Assembly: GCF_001705665.1 (NCBI RefSeq)
Contig: NZ_MDHA01000040.1
Coordinates: 29,177-93,176, forward strand
DNA: 64,000 nucleotides
Reading direction: 5' to 3'
Source: Thioclava sp. SK-1
GTDB taxonomy: Bacteria; Pseudomonadota; Alphaproteobacteria; Rhodobacterales; Rhodobacteraceae
The translations under genes were made by a program, and so were the position numbers. The notes beneath the pieces were generated by a model. That model saw nothing but the letters and a program-made list of their open reading frames with translations, did not search any database and had not been told where the DNA came from. Position 1 is the first letter of the stretch. Each line of letters begins with the position of its first letter. Positions 36,993 to 46,392 of the stretch are shown here, piece after piece.

Positions 36993-37009
36993 CCGCCAGA
37001 CCGTGGCGG
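36993..37009 (+). terminator. Stem-loop between binding protein and downstream importer genes
   Basis: CCGCCA, loop GACCG, TGGCGG. Stems here are common in ABC operons, where they slow RNA decay or partly stop transcription so that binding protein outnumbers permease. Confidence 0.4.
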
Positions 37010-37037
37010 GTCATTCCAAACCAGCCGGAAATATCCC

Positions 37038-37676
37038 ATGCGTTCAGCTTTTATAATCGCGGCCCTTTTGGGTGCCGCAGGGCCCGTTGCGGGCTGTAAA
37101 ATTGTCCCCGATCCCGATCCGGCCGCCCTGGCCGCAGCAAATCAAACAGATGAACAGCGCATGGCCACATGGGTAAAGGACGCATGGGCACCGCGCCTGT
37201 TGCCCACCGTGGCCAAGGGCCAGACCGATTGGACATCGCTGAAAACCGCGCTGGATCAGGGGTTACCACAGGCCGGTGCTGCCTTTGGCCTGCGCCCGGA
37301 ACCGCTTGGCGGACAATGGTATTTTGCGGTGCATGGCGATGGCACCGTCACCCAGGCCACGCTGGACAGCCGCGCGCGCCGGATTGATCTGGATATGGAT
37401 GGCGATGGCACTGCCGATCTGTCACTGCAACCTGGTCCGATGATCCGGGGCACTGCCATCCGCGATGCGATGCCCTTTATCACCTTCACCGATTTTCGTG
37501 ATCAGATCGAATTTGCCAAGCTGGGGCGCGCGCTCAATGACCGGGCTGCGGCGGACATGCCCGAACTGCCCGCCGATCTGATCGGTCAGCGCGTGACCGT
37601 CACCGCCGTTTTCGGACTGCGCAGCGCTGATGAGCCGCCATTGGCCGTGCCGCTGTTGCTGCAGGTGGCGCCATGA
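37038..37676 (+). CDS. DUF2291 lipoprotein of sugar ABC operon
   Basis: 212 aa. The N-terminus MRSAFIIAALLGAAGPVAGC has a lipobox-like VAGC, so the protein is probably a membrane-anchored periplasmic lipoprotein. The rest fits DUF2291, found almost only in RbsB-type sugar ABC operons (VAKGQTDWTSLKTALDQG; FITFTDFRDQIEFAKLGRALN). Its function is not known; a helper role for the transporter is assumed. The stop overlaps the ATPase start by ATGA. Confidence 0.85.
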   Translation: MRSAFIIAALLGAAGPVAGCKIVPDPDPAALAAANQTDEQRMATWVKDAWAPRLLPTVAKGQTDWTSLKTALDQGLPQAGAAFGLRPEPLGGQWYFAVHGDGTVTQATLDSRARRIDLDMDGDGTADLSLQPGPMIRGTAIRDAMPFITFTDFRDQIEFAKLGRALNDRAAADMPELPADLIGQRVTVTAVFGLRSADEPPLAVPLLLQVAP

Positions 37677-39220
37677 CCGCCCATCCGATTGGCCTGTCGA
37701 TCCGCGCAGGCACCAAGGTTTATCCCGGCACGATCGCGCTAAAATCCGTGGATTTCGATCTGCATATGGGTGCGGTGAATGTGCTGGTGGGCGAAAACGG
37801 CGCGGGAAAATCCACCATGATGAAGGTGATCTCCGGGGTGGAGCAATTGACCGCAGGCCGGGTAGAGATCAACGGACAGCCTGTCCGGCTGGGCTCTACC
37901 AAAGAGGCCGAGGCACATGGCATTGGCATCGTGTTTCAAGAGCTCAATCTATTTCCCAATATGACGGTGGCGGAGAATATCTTCATCGCGCATGAAAAGA
38001 CCCGGCTTGGCATGGATATTGATGCCACAGAACAGCGCCGGCTGACACGGGCGCTGATGATGCGGCTGGAACATGATATTGATCCAGACACGCTGGTCGG
38101 GGATCTGAAGGTTGGGCAACAGCAGATTGTGGAAATCGCCAAAAGCCTGGCGCGCGATGCCCGTATCTTGATCCTTGATGAACCCACCTCTGCCCTGTCT
38201 GCCGCAGAGGTGGAGATCTTGTTCCGGGTGATTGCAGAGCTGAAGGCCGACGGCGTTGGCATCGTCTATATCTCTCACCGGTTGGAAGAGCTGATCCGGG
38301 TGGGCGATTATATCACCGTGCTGCGTGATGGCGCGATCACCGGCGCGCGGTCGATGGATGGGGTCGATATCGCCTGGATCGTGCGCAACATGATCGGGGA
38401 TAGTTCAAAGGATTTCGCCAAACAGGTGGCCCATCCCTTCGGCACGGATGTATTGGCCGTGCGCGATATGCGTCTGGCCGATGGCGCGGGCGGCTTCGCC
38501 GTCGACGGCGTGTCCTTCACCCTGCGCAAAGGCGAGGTTTTGGGCATTTACGGCCTGATGGGCGCGGGCCGCACCGAACTACTGGAGACGATTATAGGGC
38601 GGCACAGATACTGTTCTGGCACAGTCACAGTGGATGGTCAGGATATGGGCCGCCCCGTTGTGGCCGATCGAATTGCCGCCGGATTGGCGCTGATCCCTGA
38701 AGATCGTAAACAAGATGGCATTATTCAGGATCTGTCCATCCGCGAGAATATGACGCTTAGCTCATTATCCGATGTAACGCGGGGGCGCGTGCATATGGAT
38801 CTGCGCGCCGAACAGCGGCGGGTGCGCGATTTCGTCAAACAGATGGTGATCAAGATCGCCTCGCCGGAACATCCGGTGGCGTCATTGTCAGGTGGCAATC
38901 AACAAAAGGTGGTGATCGCCAAGGCGCTGATGACCCAGCCCAAAGTGCTGTTGATGGATGAACCGTCCCGCGGGATCGACATCGGCGCCAAGGCCGAGGT
39001 GTTCCGCGTGATGCGCCATCTGGCCGCGCAGGGGCTTGGCATTGTGTTTGTCACCTCTGACCTAGAAGAGGTGCTGGGCCTGTCCGACCGTATATTGGTG
39101 ATGTCCGACGGGCGTATCACCGGCGAATTCACCGCACAAACCGCCAGCGACACTGCGTTAATTACCGCCTCGGCCATCGGCCATGGCTCTGCCGCCGCGA
39201 CACAAAAGGAAAGCGCCTGA
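37673..39220 (+). CDS. D-apiose ABC transporter, ATP-binding protein (RbsA-like)
   Basis: 515 aa with two fused nucleotide-binding domains. The first has an intact Walker A (GENGAGKST, ~39-47), signature VGQQQIVEIAKSL and Walker B LILDEPTS. The second has the degenerate Walker A GLMGAGRTE usual in this family, signature LSGGNQQKVVIAKAL and LLMDEPSRG. It powers import with the downstream permease. Overlaps neighbours on both sides (ATGA). Confidence 0.9.
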   Translation: MTAHPIGLSIRAGTKVYPGTIALKSVDFDLHMGAVNVLVGENGAGKSTMMKVISGVEQLTAGRVEINGQPVRLGSTKEAEAHGIGIVFQELNLFPNMTVAENIFIAHEKTRLGMDIDATEQRRLTRALMMRLEHDIDPDTLVGDLKVGQQQIVEIAKSLARDARILILDEPTSALSAAEVEILFRVIAELKADGVGIVYISHRLEELIRVGDYITVLRDGAITGARSMDGVDIAWIVRNMIGDSSKDFAKQVAHPFGTDVLAVRDMRLADGAGGFAVDGVSFTLRKGEVLGIYGLMGAGRTELLETIIGRHRYCSGTVTVDGQDMGRPVVADRIAAGLALIPEDRKQDGIIQDLSIRENMTLSSLSDVTRGRVHMDLRAEQRRVRDFVKQMVIKIASPEHPVASLSGGNQQKVVIAKALMTQPKVLLMDEPSRGIDIGAKAEVFRVMRHLAAQGLGIVFVTSDLEEVLGLSDRILVMSDGRITGEFTAQTASDTALITASAIGHGSAAATQKESA

Positions 39221-40284
39221 TGACCGATGCAACCGCAAATGGATCCGCCGCTGCCGATCCCTCCAATGCGCTTTTGATGCTGCTGAAGGCGCGGACATTC
39301 ATCGCGCTGATCCTTGTCTTTGTATTCTTTTCCATTTTTGCGCCGAATTTCCTGTCTGCGGCCAATATGGTGATCATGTCAAAACATGTCGCACTGAATG
39401 CGTTTCTGGCGATTGGCATGACCTTTGTTATCGTATCGGGCGGAATTGATCTGTCTGTCGGCTCTATTGTGGGGCTATGCGGCATGGTGGCGGGGTATCT
39501 GCTGCTGAATGGGATTGATCTGGGCCTGGGCTGGTCGATCCAGTTTTTAACGCTGGAAATTTGCCTGATCGTGTCATGTGTGGGCATTGCCATCGGCGCG
39601 CTGAATGCCACGCTGATCACCAAGCTGAACGTCGCCCCCTTTATCGCCACCTTGGGCACATTATACATCGCACGCGGCGCGGCGCTGTTGTCCAGCGAGG
39701 GGGAGACCTTTCCGAACCTGACCGGCAATGCCGATTATGGCTCTGCCAGCTTTCGGCTGATCGGGTCGGGCAATCTGCTGGGCATCCCGATTTCTATCTG
39801 GATGCTGATCGTGGTGGGGTTGGCCGCCGCCTATATCGCCAAGCGCACACCTTTAGGCCGGTTCATCTATGCGGTGGGGGGCAATGAACGCGCTGCCAGC
39901 CTGTCTGGGGTGAAGGTCACGCGGGTGAAATTCTTTGTCTATATGTTTTCCGGCTTTTGCGCGGCTTTGGTGGGGATCATCATCTCATCGCAGCTTGTGG
40001 CGTCACACCCGGCGACGGGCGACACGTTTGAGCTGAACGCGATTGCCGCAGCTGTGCTGGGCGGGACATCCATGTCGGGCGGGCGTGGCCGGATCGGCGG
40101 CACGATCATCGGTGCCTTTGTGATTGGGGTGCTGTCGGATGGGTTGGTGATGATGGGCGTTTCAGCCTTCTGGCAAACCGTGATCAAAGGTATCGTGATC
40201 ATTGCCGCTGTGGTGATCGACCAGGCACAACAAAAAGTGCAGGCGCGTGTGGCGCTGCAGGCGCAGGCCGCGATTGGCAAATAA
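39220..40284 (+). CDS. D-apiose ABC transporter, permease (RbsC-like)
   Basis: 354 aa, about ten hydrophobic helices. RbsC family text: GMTFVIVSGGIDLSVGSIVGL, PFIATLGTLYIARG, and the coupling region ELNAIAAAVLGGTSMSGGRG before the last helices, each within normal spacing. It homodimerises in the inner membrane. The start overlaps the ATPase stop by one base. A long N-terminal polar tail (~25 aa) is ordinary for the family. Confidence 0.9.
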   Translation: MTDATANGSAAADPSNALLMLLKARTFIALILVFVFFSIFAPNFLSAANMVIMSKHVALNAFLAIGMTFVIVSGGIDLSVGSIVGLCGMVAGYLLLNGIDLGLGWSIQFLTLEICLIVSCVGIAIGALNATLITKLNVAPFIATLGTLYIARGAALLSSEGETFPNLTGNADYGSASFRLIGSGNLLGIPISIWMLIVVGLAAAYIAKRTPLGRFIYAVGGNERAASLSGVKVTRVKFFVYMFSGFCAALVGIIISSQLVASHPATGDTFELNAIAAAVLGGTSMSGGRGRIGGTIIGAFVIGVLSDGLVMMGVSAFWQTVIKGIVIIAAVVIDQAQQKVQARVALQAQAAIGK

Positions 40285-40295
40285 GGGGGAAAGCT

Positions 40296-41318
40296 ATGTT
40301 ACAGGGCGCTTTGATCGGCTGCGGTTTTTTTGCCCGCAACCAAATGCACGCTTGGAACGCGATTAATGGGGCACAGATCACCGCGATCTGTGACAGTGAC
40401 CCTACCCGCCTGCACGAGATGGGCGAGATGTTCGGAATTGACCGGCGCTACGGCGATGCAGCGCAGATGCTGGCGCAGGGTGAGTTCGATTTCGTCGACA
40501 TCGCCACCACCGTGGGCAGCCATCGCGCCCTTGTGGAACTGGCCGCACGCGCCGGGGTGCATGTGATCTGCCAAAAGCCCTTTGCGCCCAGCCTGGCAGA
40601 TGCCCGCGCAATGGAACAGGCCGTAGCCGCCACAGGCAAAGTATTGATGATACACGAAAACTTTCGCTGGCAATCGGCCTTGCGCCGGGTCATCGACCTT
40701 GTGCGCAGCAATGCGATTGGCGCGCCGTTTTTTGGCCGCGTATCCTTTCGGTCGGGCTATGATGTGTTTTCCGGTCAACCCTATCTGGCAAAGGGCACGC
40801 GCTTTATCATCGAGGATCTGGGCATACATATTCTGGATGTCGCCCGTGCGCTGTTTGGCGATGTGACACAGATCAGCGCCACAACGCACCATATCAACCC
40901 CGCCATTCGCGGCGAGGATGTTGCAACCATGCTGCTGACCCATAACGGCGGGGCAACAAGCGTGGTCGATTGTTCCTATGCCACGCGCCGCCAGCCCGAG
41001 ACATTCCCCGAAACCTTGTTGGAAATCGACGGCACGCACGGCAGTCTGCGGCTGGATGCCGGATATCGGCTGACACTGTGTCAGGCGGGCCAGACTCGGC
41101 AAGAGGATCTGTCGCCCCCCTGCCTGCCTTGGGCACAGGCTCCGTGGCACAATATTCAAGAAAGCGTGGCGCTGATCCAGCAGCATTTTGTCGATGCGCT
41201 GCGGGCAGGCCAAGCACCTGAAACCTGTGCGCAGGACAATCTGAAAACATTCGCCTTGGTCGAAGCGGCCTATTTGTCGGCACAAGAGGGGCGCTGCGTT
41301 GCCATTGACAGCCTGTGA
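40296..41318 (+). CDS. apsD: D-apiose dehydrogenase (Gfo/Idh/MocA family)
   Basis: 340 aa with the N-terminal NAD fold GALIGCGFFARNQMHAW and the family motif HVICQKPFAPSLADA (the EKP-type lysine). ApsD oxidises D-apiose at C1 to D-apionolactone, the first catabolic step. It directly follows the importer permease (11-bp gap, GGGGGAAA Shine-Dalgarno) and overlaps the lactonase gene. The substrate is assigned from the pathway neighbours. Confidence 0.87.
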   Translation: MLQGALIGCGFFARNQMHAWNAINGAQITAICDSDPTRLHEMGEMFGIDRRYGDAAQMLAQGEFDFVDIATTVGSHRALVELAARAGVHVICQKPFAPSLADARAMEQAVAATGKVLMIHENFRWQSALRRVIDLVRSNAIGAPFFGRVSFRSGYDVFSGQPYLAKGTRFIIEDLGIHILDVARALFGDVTQISATTHHINPAIRGEDVATMLLTHNGGATSVVDCSYATRRQPETFPETLLEIDGTHGSLRLDAGYRLTLCQAGQTRQEDLSPPCLPWAQAPWHNIQESVALIQQHFVDALRAGQAPETCAQDNLKTFALVEAAYLSAQEGRCVAIDSL

Positions 41319-43069
41319 CCGGATCGACCCTATACCGCCTGAACAACCTGTCTTTCACGCTGCAAGATGGGGCGCTGCGTCATTTGCGACTGGGCGATCA
41401 AGAGATCATTCGCCAGATCAGTTTTCTGGTGCGCGACCGCGATTGGGGCACCATTGCCGCGCAGGTCGGTCCGGTGCAGCGCGAAGACACGCAATCGACG
41501 TTAACCGTGACACTGACATTGCGGTTCATGCACGAAGGGGCGGTTCTGACCGTGCCTGTGCGGCTGCATCTGTGCGATGGGCATTTACAGATGCAGGCCC
41601 GCCCCATGGCCAGTGCGGCGTTCCTGACCAATCGCGCCGGGTTCACCGTCTTGCACCCTATTGCAGGCGTGGCCGGGGCGCCCGCCCGTGTGACCCATGG
41701 AAATGGCACCCAGACCAACGCAGAATTCCCATGGTTGATCGATCCGTGGCGGCCCTTTACCGATATCGCGGATCTGACCTATCAGGCCGATGGGCTGGCG
41801 CTTCACTGTGCCTTTCGCGGTGATACGTTTGAAATGGAGGATCAGCGGCAATGGGGCGATGCCTCGTTCAAGACCTATAACAGGTCGCTGGATCTGCCGT
41901 GGCCCTATGAATTGCCCGCCGGTGATATTGCCGCACAAACGGTCGATATTCGCTGGCATCGGACCAGTGGCACGCCCGCCTACGCACATGCGACACCTAC
42001 GCCCCGGCCCACGTCGCCATCGCAGGCCCAACCCACGCCCCATAGGGGCGCAGGCTTTGCCCAAACCGCGCTGTTGATCACCGCGCAGGATGCACAGCGA
42101 CTGTGCCATGATCCATCGGTTTTGGCACGCGCCGGACCGCAGCGTCTGTTGTGCCATGTGGATGCCGGTGCAGCCGATACCAGTGGCGTAACGGTCGCGC
42201 AGCAGATGCGCGATTTCGCCACGCTACAGGCCTGCGCACCCGGATATGCCTATGATCTGGAGCTGATCTGCGCCTTCACCGGGCCACTATCACCATTGCC
42301 GGATCTGCGCGCATATGCCCACACGATGCAAGAGGCAGGGTTTACCCCGGCCTCTGTCTTTCCTTGCCCGGCTGTGGATCGTATCTCTACGCCGCCGGGA
42401 TCGGATTGGCCTGCCTGTCCGCCCTTGGCACAGGTCTATCGGGCAGCGCGTCAGGTCTTTGCCAGCAATCCGATTGGCGGTGGCATGTCCACATTCTTCC
42501 CCGAGCTGAACCGCAAACGCCCACCGCTTGACGATCTGGACTTTGTCACCCACGGGCTGTGCCCCATTGTGCATGCCGCCGATGACCTTTCCGTGATGGA
42601 GACATTGGAAACCCTGCCCCATATCACAAGATCCGCGCAGGCAATCGCATCAGACCGGGCCTATCGGATCGGGCCGTGCAGCCTTGCGATGCGCCACAAC
42701 CCCTATGGCACGCGCACCCTGCCCAACCCAGACCGTCGCCGCATCTGCCTGACCGATGACGATCCGCGCCATCACAGCGATTTCGGCGCGGCCTATGCCC
42801 TGGGTCTGGCCACGCAGCTGGCCGCACATGGTGTTGCCGTATGGACCCCGGCCGAGGTATTTGGCCCGCGCGGCATCGTCGCGGATACCAGCCCCCTGGT
42901 GCAGGTTTTACACGCTTTGGCAGCGCATGCGGGGCAGCCCGTCACCCATGCCAGCCTGCGCGGGGGTATTGCCCATCTGACTTTGGCTGATGCACGGTTC
43001 CGCGCCAACCTGACGCCCAATCCACAGGCCGGGCTGCGCCCCTATGGTTGCGACATTCCCGGCATTTGA
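41315..43069 (+). CDS. apnL: D-apionate lactonase
   Basis: 584 aa from a GTG that overlaps the apsD stop (GTGA). The length and text (FLVRDRDWGTIAAQ; GWVLHP-like TVLHPIAGVAGAP; the hydrophilic RQWGDASFKTYNRSL; FPELNRKRPP) match ApnL, which opens D-apionolactone to D-apionate. It resembles no classical lactonase fold by motif, so the call rests on family resemblance plus position between apsD and the regulator in an apiose operon. A short Pro/Thr-rich insertion (~residues 228-248) is unusual and may be a linker. Confidence 0.85.
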   Translation: MTGSTLYRLNNLSFTLQDGALRHLRLGDQEIIRQISFLVRDRDWGTIAAQVGPVQREDTQSTLTVTLTLRFMHEGAVLTVPVRLHLCDGHLQMQARPMASAAFLTNRAGFTVLHPIAGVAGAPARVTHGNGTQTNAEFPWLIDPWRPFTDIADLTYQADGLALHCAFRGDTFEMEDQRQWGDASFKTYNRSLDLPWPYELPAGDIAAQTVDIRWHRTSGTPAYAHATPTPRPTSPSQAQPTPHRGAGFAQTALLITAQDAQRLCHDPSVLARAGPQRLLCHVDAGAADTSGVTVAQQMRDFATLQACAPGYAYDLELICAFTGPLSPLPDLRAYAHTMQEAGFTPASVFPCPAVDRISTPPGSDWPACPPLAQVYRAARQVFASNPIGGGMSTFFPELNRKRPPLDDLDFVTHGLCPIVHAADDLSVMETLETLPHITRSAQAIASDRAYRIGPCSLAMRHNPYGTRTLPNPDRRRICLTDDDPRHHSDFGAAYALGLATQLAAHGVAVWTPAEVFGPRGIVADTSPLVQVLHALAAHAGQPVTHASLRGGIAHLTLADARFRANLTPNPQAGLRPYGCDIPGI

Positions 43070-43131
43070 ATAACCCGGCGGATATGCGTAAAGATCATTT
43101 AAGTGACCATGCCGATCAGGAGAGACCGCCC

Positions 43132-43851
43132 ATGAACCGCCAGACGCCAGAAACCGACGGTAAGATCGTCCGGCGCAAGCTGTCTGATCAGGTGTTGGAA
43201 CGTCTGCATGAGATGATCCGCTCGGGGGAGCTGCGGCCGGGTGATTATATGCCCTCCGAACGGGCGCTGATGGATCGGTTTGGCGTGGGCCGCCCTGCCG
43301 TGCGCGAGGCTTTGCAATCGCTGCATAACAGTGGGCTGATCACGATCAACCACGGTGAACGCTCCAAGGTCAATCAGATCGACGCCAATACCGTCTTGCA
43401 TCAAAGCGATGAGCTGGCGCGCCTGTGGCTGAACACTGCGCCTGCCACGTTGGACCACCTGAAACATGCCCGACAAATGTTTGAAATTGGTATGGTGCGC
43501 AATGCGGCCCATGCCGCCGGCCCCGATGATATTGCCGAGCTGCGCGATATGATCACCCGCCAACGCGCAGAGCTGGGAAACCCTGAACAATTCATCGCCG
43601 CCGATATGGCGTTTCATCGCAAATTGGCCTCCCTCAGCGCGAACCCGATCATTACATCGGTGTCCAATGCGATGCTGGGTTGGATTTTTGAATATCATTC
43701 CAGCCTGTTACACCGCCGCGACGCAGAAGAGGTCACCCTGGCCGAACATGCGCAGATCCTTGACTATGTGGAACGCGGCGATGCCGATGCCGCCGCCGAC
43801 GAAATGCGCCGCCATCTGGAACGTTCGCGGCAATCCTTTGAACAACCCTGA
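43132..43851 (+). CDS. FadR-subfamily GntR regulator of the apiose operon
   Basis: 239 aa. N-terminal winged HTH (LRPGDYMPSERALMDRFGVGRPAVREALQ, ~residues 35-65) and an all-helical FCD effector domain with the metal-binding His/Asp pattern (DMAFHRKLASLS; EHAQILDYVERGD). Last gene of the apiose operon; CAGGAGA gives the start. A sequence similar to the shared operator (ATCATTTAAGTGACCA, 43094-43109) lies just upstream, possibly for autoregulation. It probably represses the cluster until an apiose metabolite binds. Confidence 0.87.
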   Translation: MNRQTPETDGKIVRRKLSDQVLERLHEMIRSGELRPGDYMPSERALMDRFGVGRPAVREALQSLHNSGLITINHGERSKVNQIDANTVLHQSDELARLWLNTAPATLDHLKHARQMFEIGMVRNAAHAAGPDDIAELRDMITRQRAELGNPEQFIAADMAFHRKLASLSANPIITSVSNAMLGWIFEYHSSLLHRRDAEEVTLAEHAQILDYVERGDADAAADEMRRHLERSRQSFEQP

Positions 43852-43916
43852 TCTGGCGCGGGCATTTAACGGCCCTGGGCCAGTCATCGGCCCCGCCCCA
43901 AGGCGCAGCACAGGGA

Positions 43917-45290
43917 TTACCGCGGCCCGCCGCCCTGGCGGATCCAGCCAAAGAAATCCTCGCTGCCCATTTGCCCGCCCTTCAGCGCGATTTCCAAACC
44001 ATCGTGGCGGCCCTCGCTATGGGCTTTGCACAGGGCCGCGCCGGGAATGGTGGGGGCCAGCGCCTCCAACGCCTGCACCCTAAGCGCGCGTATCCCATGC
44101 CCCGATGTATCCCCGCCTGAAATCACCGCCCGGCGCAGTTTGCCGCGGGTGACGACAGCGTCCAGCACCTGACCCAGGGCCTGACCGATCCGTTCATTCG
44201 CCTGTTCCATCGTCAGCCCCAAATGCGACACATGCCGCACAAACGCCGCCACCTGCGGATCGTCCGGCCCCATCGCCGAGGTCACAAGCGGGCTGGCCCC
44301 CGTGGACAGCACGGCCAACGCGGCCTGCGTGGCGCTGTGGATCTGCGCCTGTGCCGTTTCAGGCTGCACCACCGCGCAGGCATCAAAGGGCACAACGACA
44401 AACCCATGCGCCGCTGACCACCGGATTTGCTGCGCCGTGCTGGGCGACACCGAGCCCGAAACCGCCGCAATCTGCGCCACAGCACCTGCGGATGTCGCAA
44501 TCGGCGCGGCGGGCAAATCACCGCAGTCTTGCCAATGGCGCACCAGCGCATATTCCACCCCTTGCGAGCCCACAACAAGGCCCAGCCGATCGCGGTTGCC
44601 CCAGATCAACCGGCCTACGGCGCCTTCGCTATGGGGGTCCATCATGTCCATCGACACAAGGCGTGCACCGCTGTCCAGCGCGCGCTGCAAGGCGTGCGTG
44701 CCGCCATCGGCCCAAAGCTGCTCCAGATCAATCAGCGCCGCAGGCAGATCGGTTTGTTGCGCCAAATGCCGCAGCAAGTCGGCCTCGGCCATCGGTGTGA
44801 CGGGGTGGCGCGCCATGACCGGATGACGGTCCAGCCGATACACCCCGTCAAAAGTGCCCGCAAACAGATGGCCAAAGGATTGATACCGGCGCATCTGTGG
44901 CGCGGCGGTGACAATGGGCACCGCTTTCGCCGGGCGCACCCGCAGCGCGGTTTCTATTGCGCAGCCAATATTGCCCGCCTGCGACGCAGAATCGAAAGTG
45001 GAGCAAATTTTGTAATGCAGCAACTCTGCCCCGGTAGCGTCCAACCAGCCCAGCGGCCCCGGCAGGCAGCGCCGCATCCACTGCGGCCCCTGCGTGCGCG
45101 CGGTGGAGGCAAGGCCAATAGCATCAAGCGCGCCAAACCGGGCCAGAAACTGCGGCGAGGGGATATCGCAAAACAGCACCGCACGCAGGCCAGCAAATGA
45201 CAAAACCTCCATCACCGCGGCGGACCCGGTGAAATCATCGCCATACCAGGCCAGTTTAGGCGCGCGCTGCGCGTCTGCGAAATTATCCAT
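43917..45290 (-). CDS. oiaK: 3-oxo-isoapionate kinase (four-carbon acid sugar kinase family)
   Basis: 457 aa, DUF1537-type kinase with an N-terminal substrate domain (LAWYGDDFTGSAAVMEVLSF; the D-D-F/Y-T-G-S motif) and a C-terminal nucleotide domain (RRAVISGGDTSGHGIRAL; LKGGQMGSEDFF). OiaK phosphorylates 3-oxo-isoapionate at O4, making the substrate of the RuBisCO-like enzyme. It is convergent with the apiose operon and preceded by its own operator-like site, 72 bp upstream. Other members act on threonate or erythronate; the context selects the apiose role. Confidence 0.85.
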   Translation of the reverse strand: MDNFADAQRAPKLAWYGDDFTGSAAVMEVLSFAGLRAVLFCDIPSPQFLARFGALDAIGLASTARTQGPQWMRRCLPGPLGWLDATGAELLHYKICSTFDSASQAGNIGCAIETALRVRPAKAVPIVTAAPQMRRYQSFGHLFAGTFDGVYRLDRHPVMARHPVTPMAEADLLRHLAQQTDLPAALIDLEQLWADGGTHALQRALDSGARLVSMDMMDPHSEGAVGRLIWGNRDRLGLVVGSQGVEYALVRHWQDCGDLPAAPIATSAGAVAQIAAVSGSVSPSTAQQIRWSAAHGFVVVPFDACAVVQPETAQAQIHSATQAALAVLSTGASPLVTSAMGPDDPQVAAFVRHVSHLGLTMEQANERIGQALGQVLDAVVTRGKLRRAVISGGDTSGHGIRALRVQALEALAPTIPGAALCKAHSEGRHDGLEIALKGGQMGSEDFFGWIRQGGGPR

Positions 45291-45361
45291 CTGTCACGCC
45301 TCCTGCGGTCAGGGGACAGAATGGCAAGATTTCCCACCTAGTTCAATATGATTATCATCTG

Positions 45362-45377
45362 ATCATACCAGTTTGAC
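45362..45377 (+). promoter_or_regulatory. Operator-like 16-mer upstream of oiaK
   Basis: ATCATACCAGTTTGAC, 72 bp before the oiaK start. It combines the ATCATACCAG half of the apiose sites with the TTTGAC half of the pectin-side sites, so it may be closest to the true consensus. Confidence 0.55.
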
Positions 45378-45412
45378 ATTTGAGAACGCCGCCACCTCCG
45401 TGCAGATCCGGT

Positions 45413-46165
45413 TTAGCGGCTGGAATCGCGCAAAAGCAGGCGGTAACGCCCCATAGAACCATCCAAATGCGCCTTCATCGCGGTTTCTGCCGCATCTGGA
45501 TCGCCATCAATAATCGCATCCACAATCCGCGCATGTTCGGCCACCAGATCGGGATTGGGCCGATAGGCACGGGGCGGGTTTTGTCCCGCCTCCAGCTCCA
45601 CGCGCGGCACAATACCGGGGCGTATTAAGGCCAGAAACTCAGGAAATCTTTTGTTTTGTGAGGCTTGCGCAATAGCATAATGAAAGGCGAAATCCGCCTC
45701 CCGCGTGGATTGTCCGGCGCTATGGGCGGCGCTAACGGCGGTATTGGCCTGCAAGATCGCCTCCACTTGCGCGGCAGAACGGCGGGTGGCCGCCAGGGCT
45801 GCGGCCCGGATTTCAAAGGCAGAGCGCAGCTCGAACAATTCGATCACCCCTGACAACCGTTCCATATCCAGATCGGAAAACGGTGTGCTTGGCCGTGCAA
45901 GCGAAGGATCCAACGCAAACACGCCAGAGCCCTTGCGTGCCTCTACCAGCCCCTCTGATCGCAGCAGGCCCAGGGCCTCACGCACAACCGTGCGACTGAC
46001 AGAATGGGTCCGCGTCAGCTCAGATTCGCTGGGCAGGCGATCTCCGGGTCGAAACCGCCCAGATTGAATATCCTGGCGCAGCAAATCGGAAATCTGCACC
46101 GCCCGGGTGCGCGCCGGCGCGGGCTGGCCCAGTGTGGTCTGCATCAAGGCGTTCAGATCGGTCAT
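45413..46165 (-). CDS. FadR-subfamily GntR regulator
   Basis: 250 aa with N-terminal winged HTH (RFRPGDRLPSESELTRTHSVSRTVVREALGLLRSEG split over residues ~37-72) and an FCD domain (DFAFHYAIAQASQNKRFPEFL; EHARIVDAIIDGDPDAAETAM). Divergent from the enolase-superfamily gene, with an operator-like site between them; that site and those at 52923 and 54112 are its natural targets. Distinct in sequence from the FadR-type protein of the apiose operon. Confidence 0.87.
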   Translation of the reverse strand: MTDLNALMQTTLGQPAPARTRAVQISDLLRQDIQSGRFRPGDRLPSESELTRTHSVSRTVVREALGLLRSEGLVEARKGSGVFALDPSLARPSTPFSDLDMERLSGVIELFELRSAFEIRAAALAATRRSAAQVEAILQANTAVSAAHSAGQSTREADFAFHYAIAQASQNKRFPEFLALIRPGIVPRVELEAGQNPPRAYRPNPDLVAEHARIVDAIIDGDPDAAETAMKAHLDGSMGRYRLLLRDSSR

Positions 46166-46338
46166 GGGCGGCGCATCCTGTCGCAGGTCTGTTCACTTCT
46201 GTACGACAGATAATTTACCCGATCACATCGCAAAATGGCCAGCGCTTTCTTATCCAACCCTATTCAAGATTTGGCCAGTTCCCCCTGAACGCCGGCAGTT
46301 CATGGTTGACCAGACGCAAGAATTTATATTACCTACCT

Positions 46339-46354
46339 GTTATACAGATTTGAC
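46339..46354 (+). promoter_or_regulatory. Operator-like 16-mer upstream of enolase-superfamily gene
   Basis: GTTATACAGATTTGAC, 39 bp upstream of the GTG start and within the divergent region shared with the GntR gene. Closely matches the sites at 52923 and 54112. Confidence 0.5.
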
Positions 46355-46392
46355 GAGAGCGGTGCGCCGCTGCAGCCAGAAAGGACCAGACA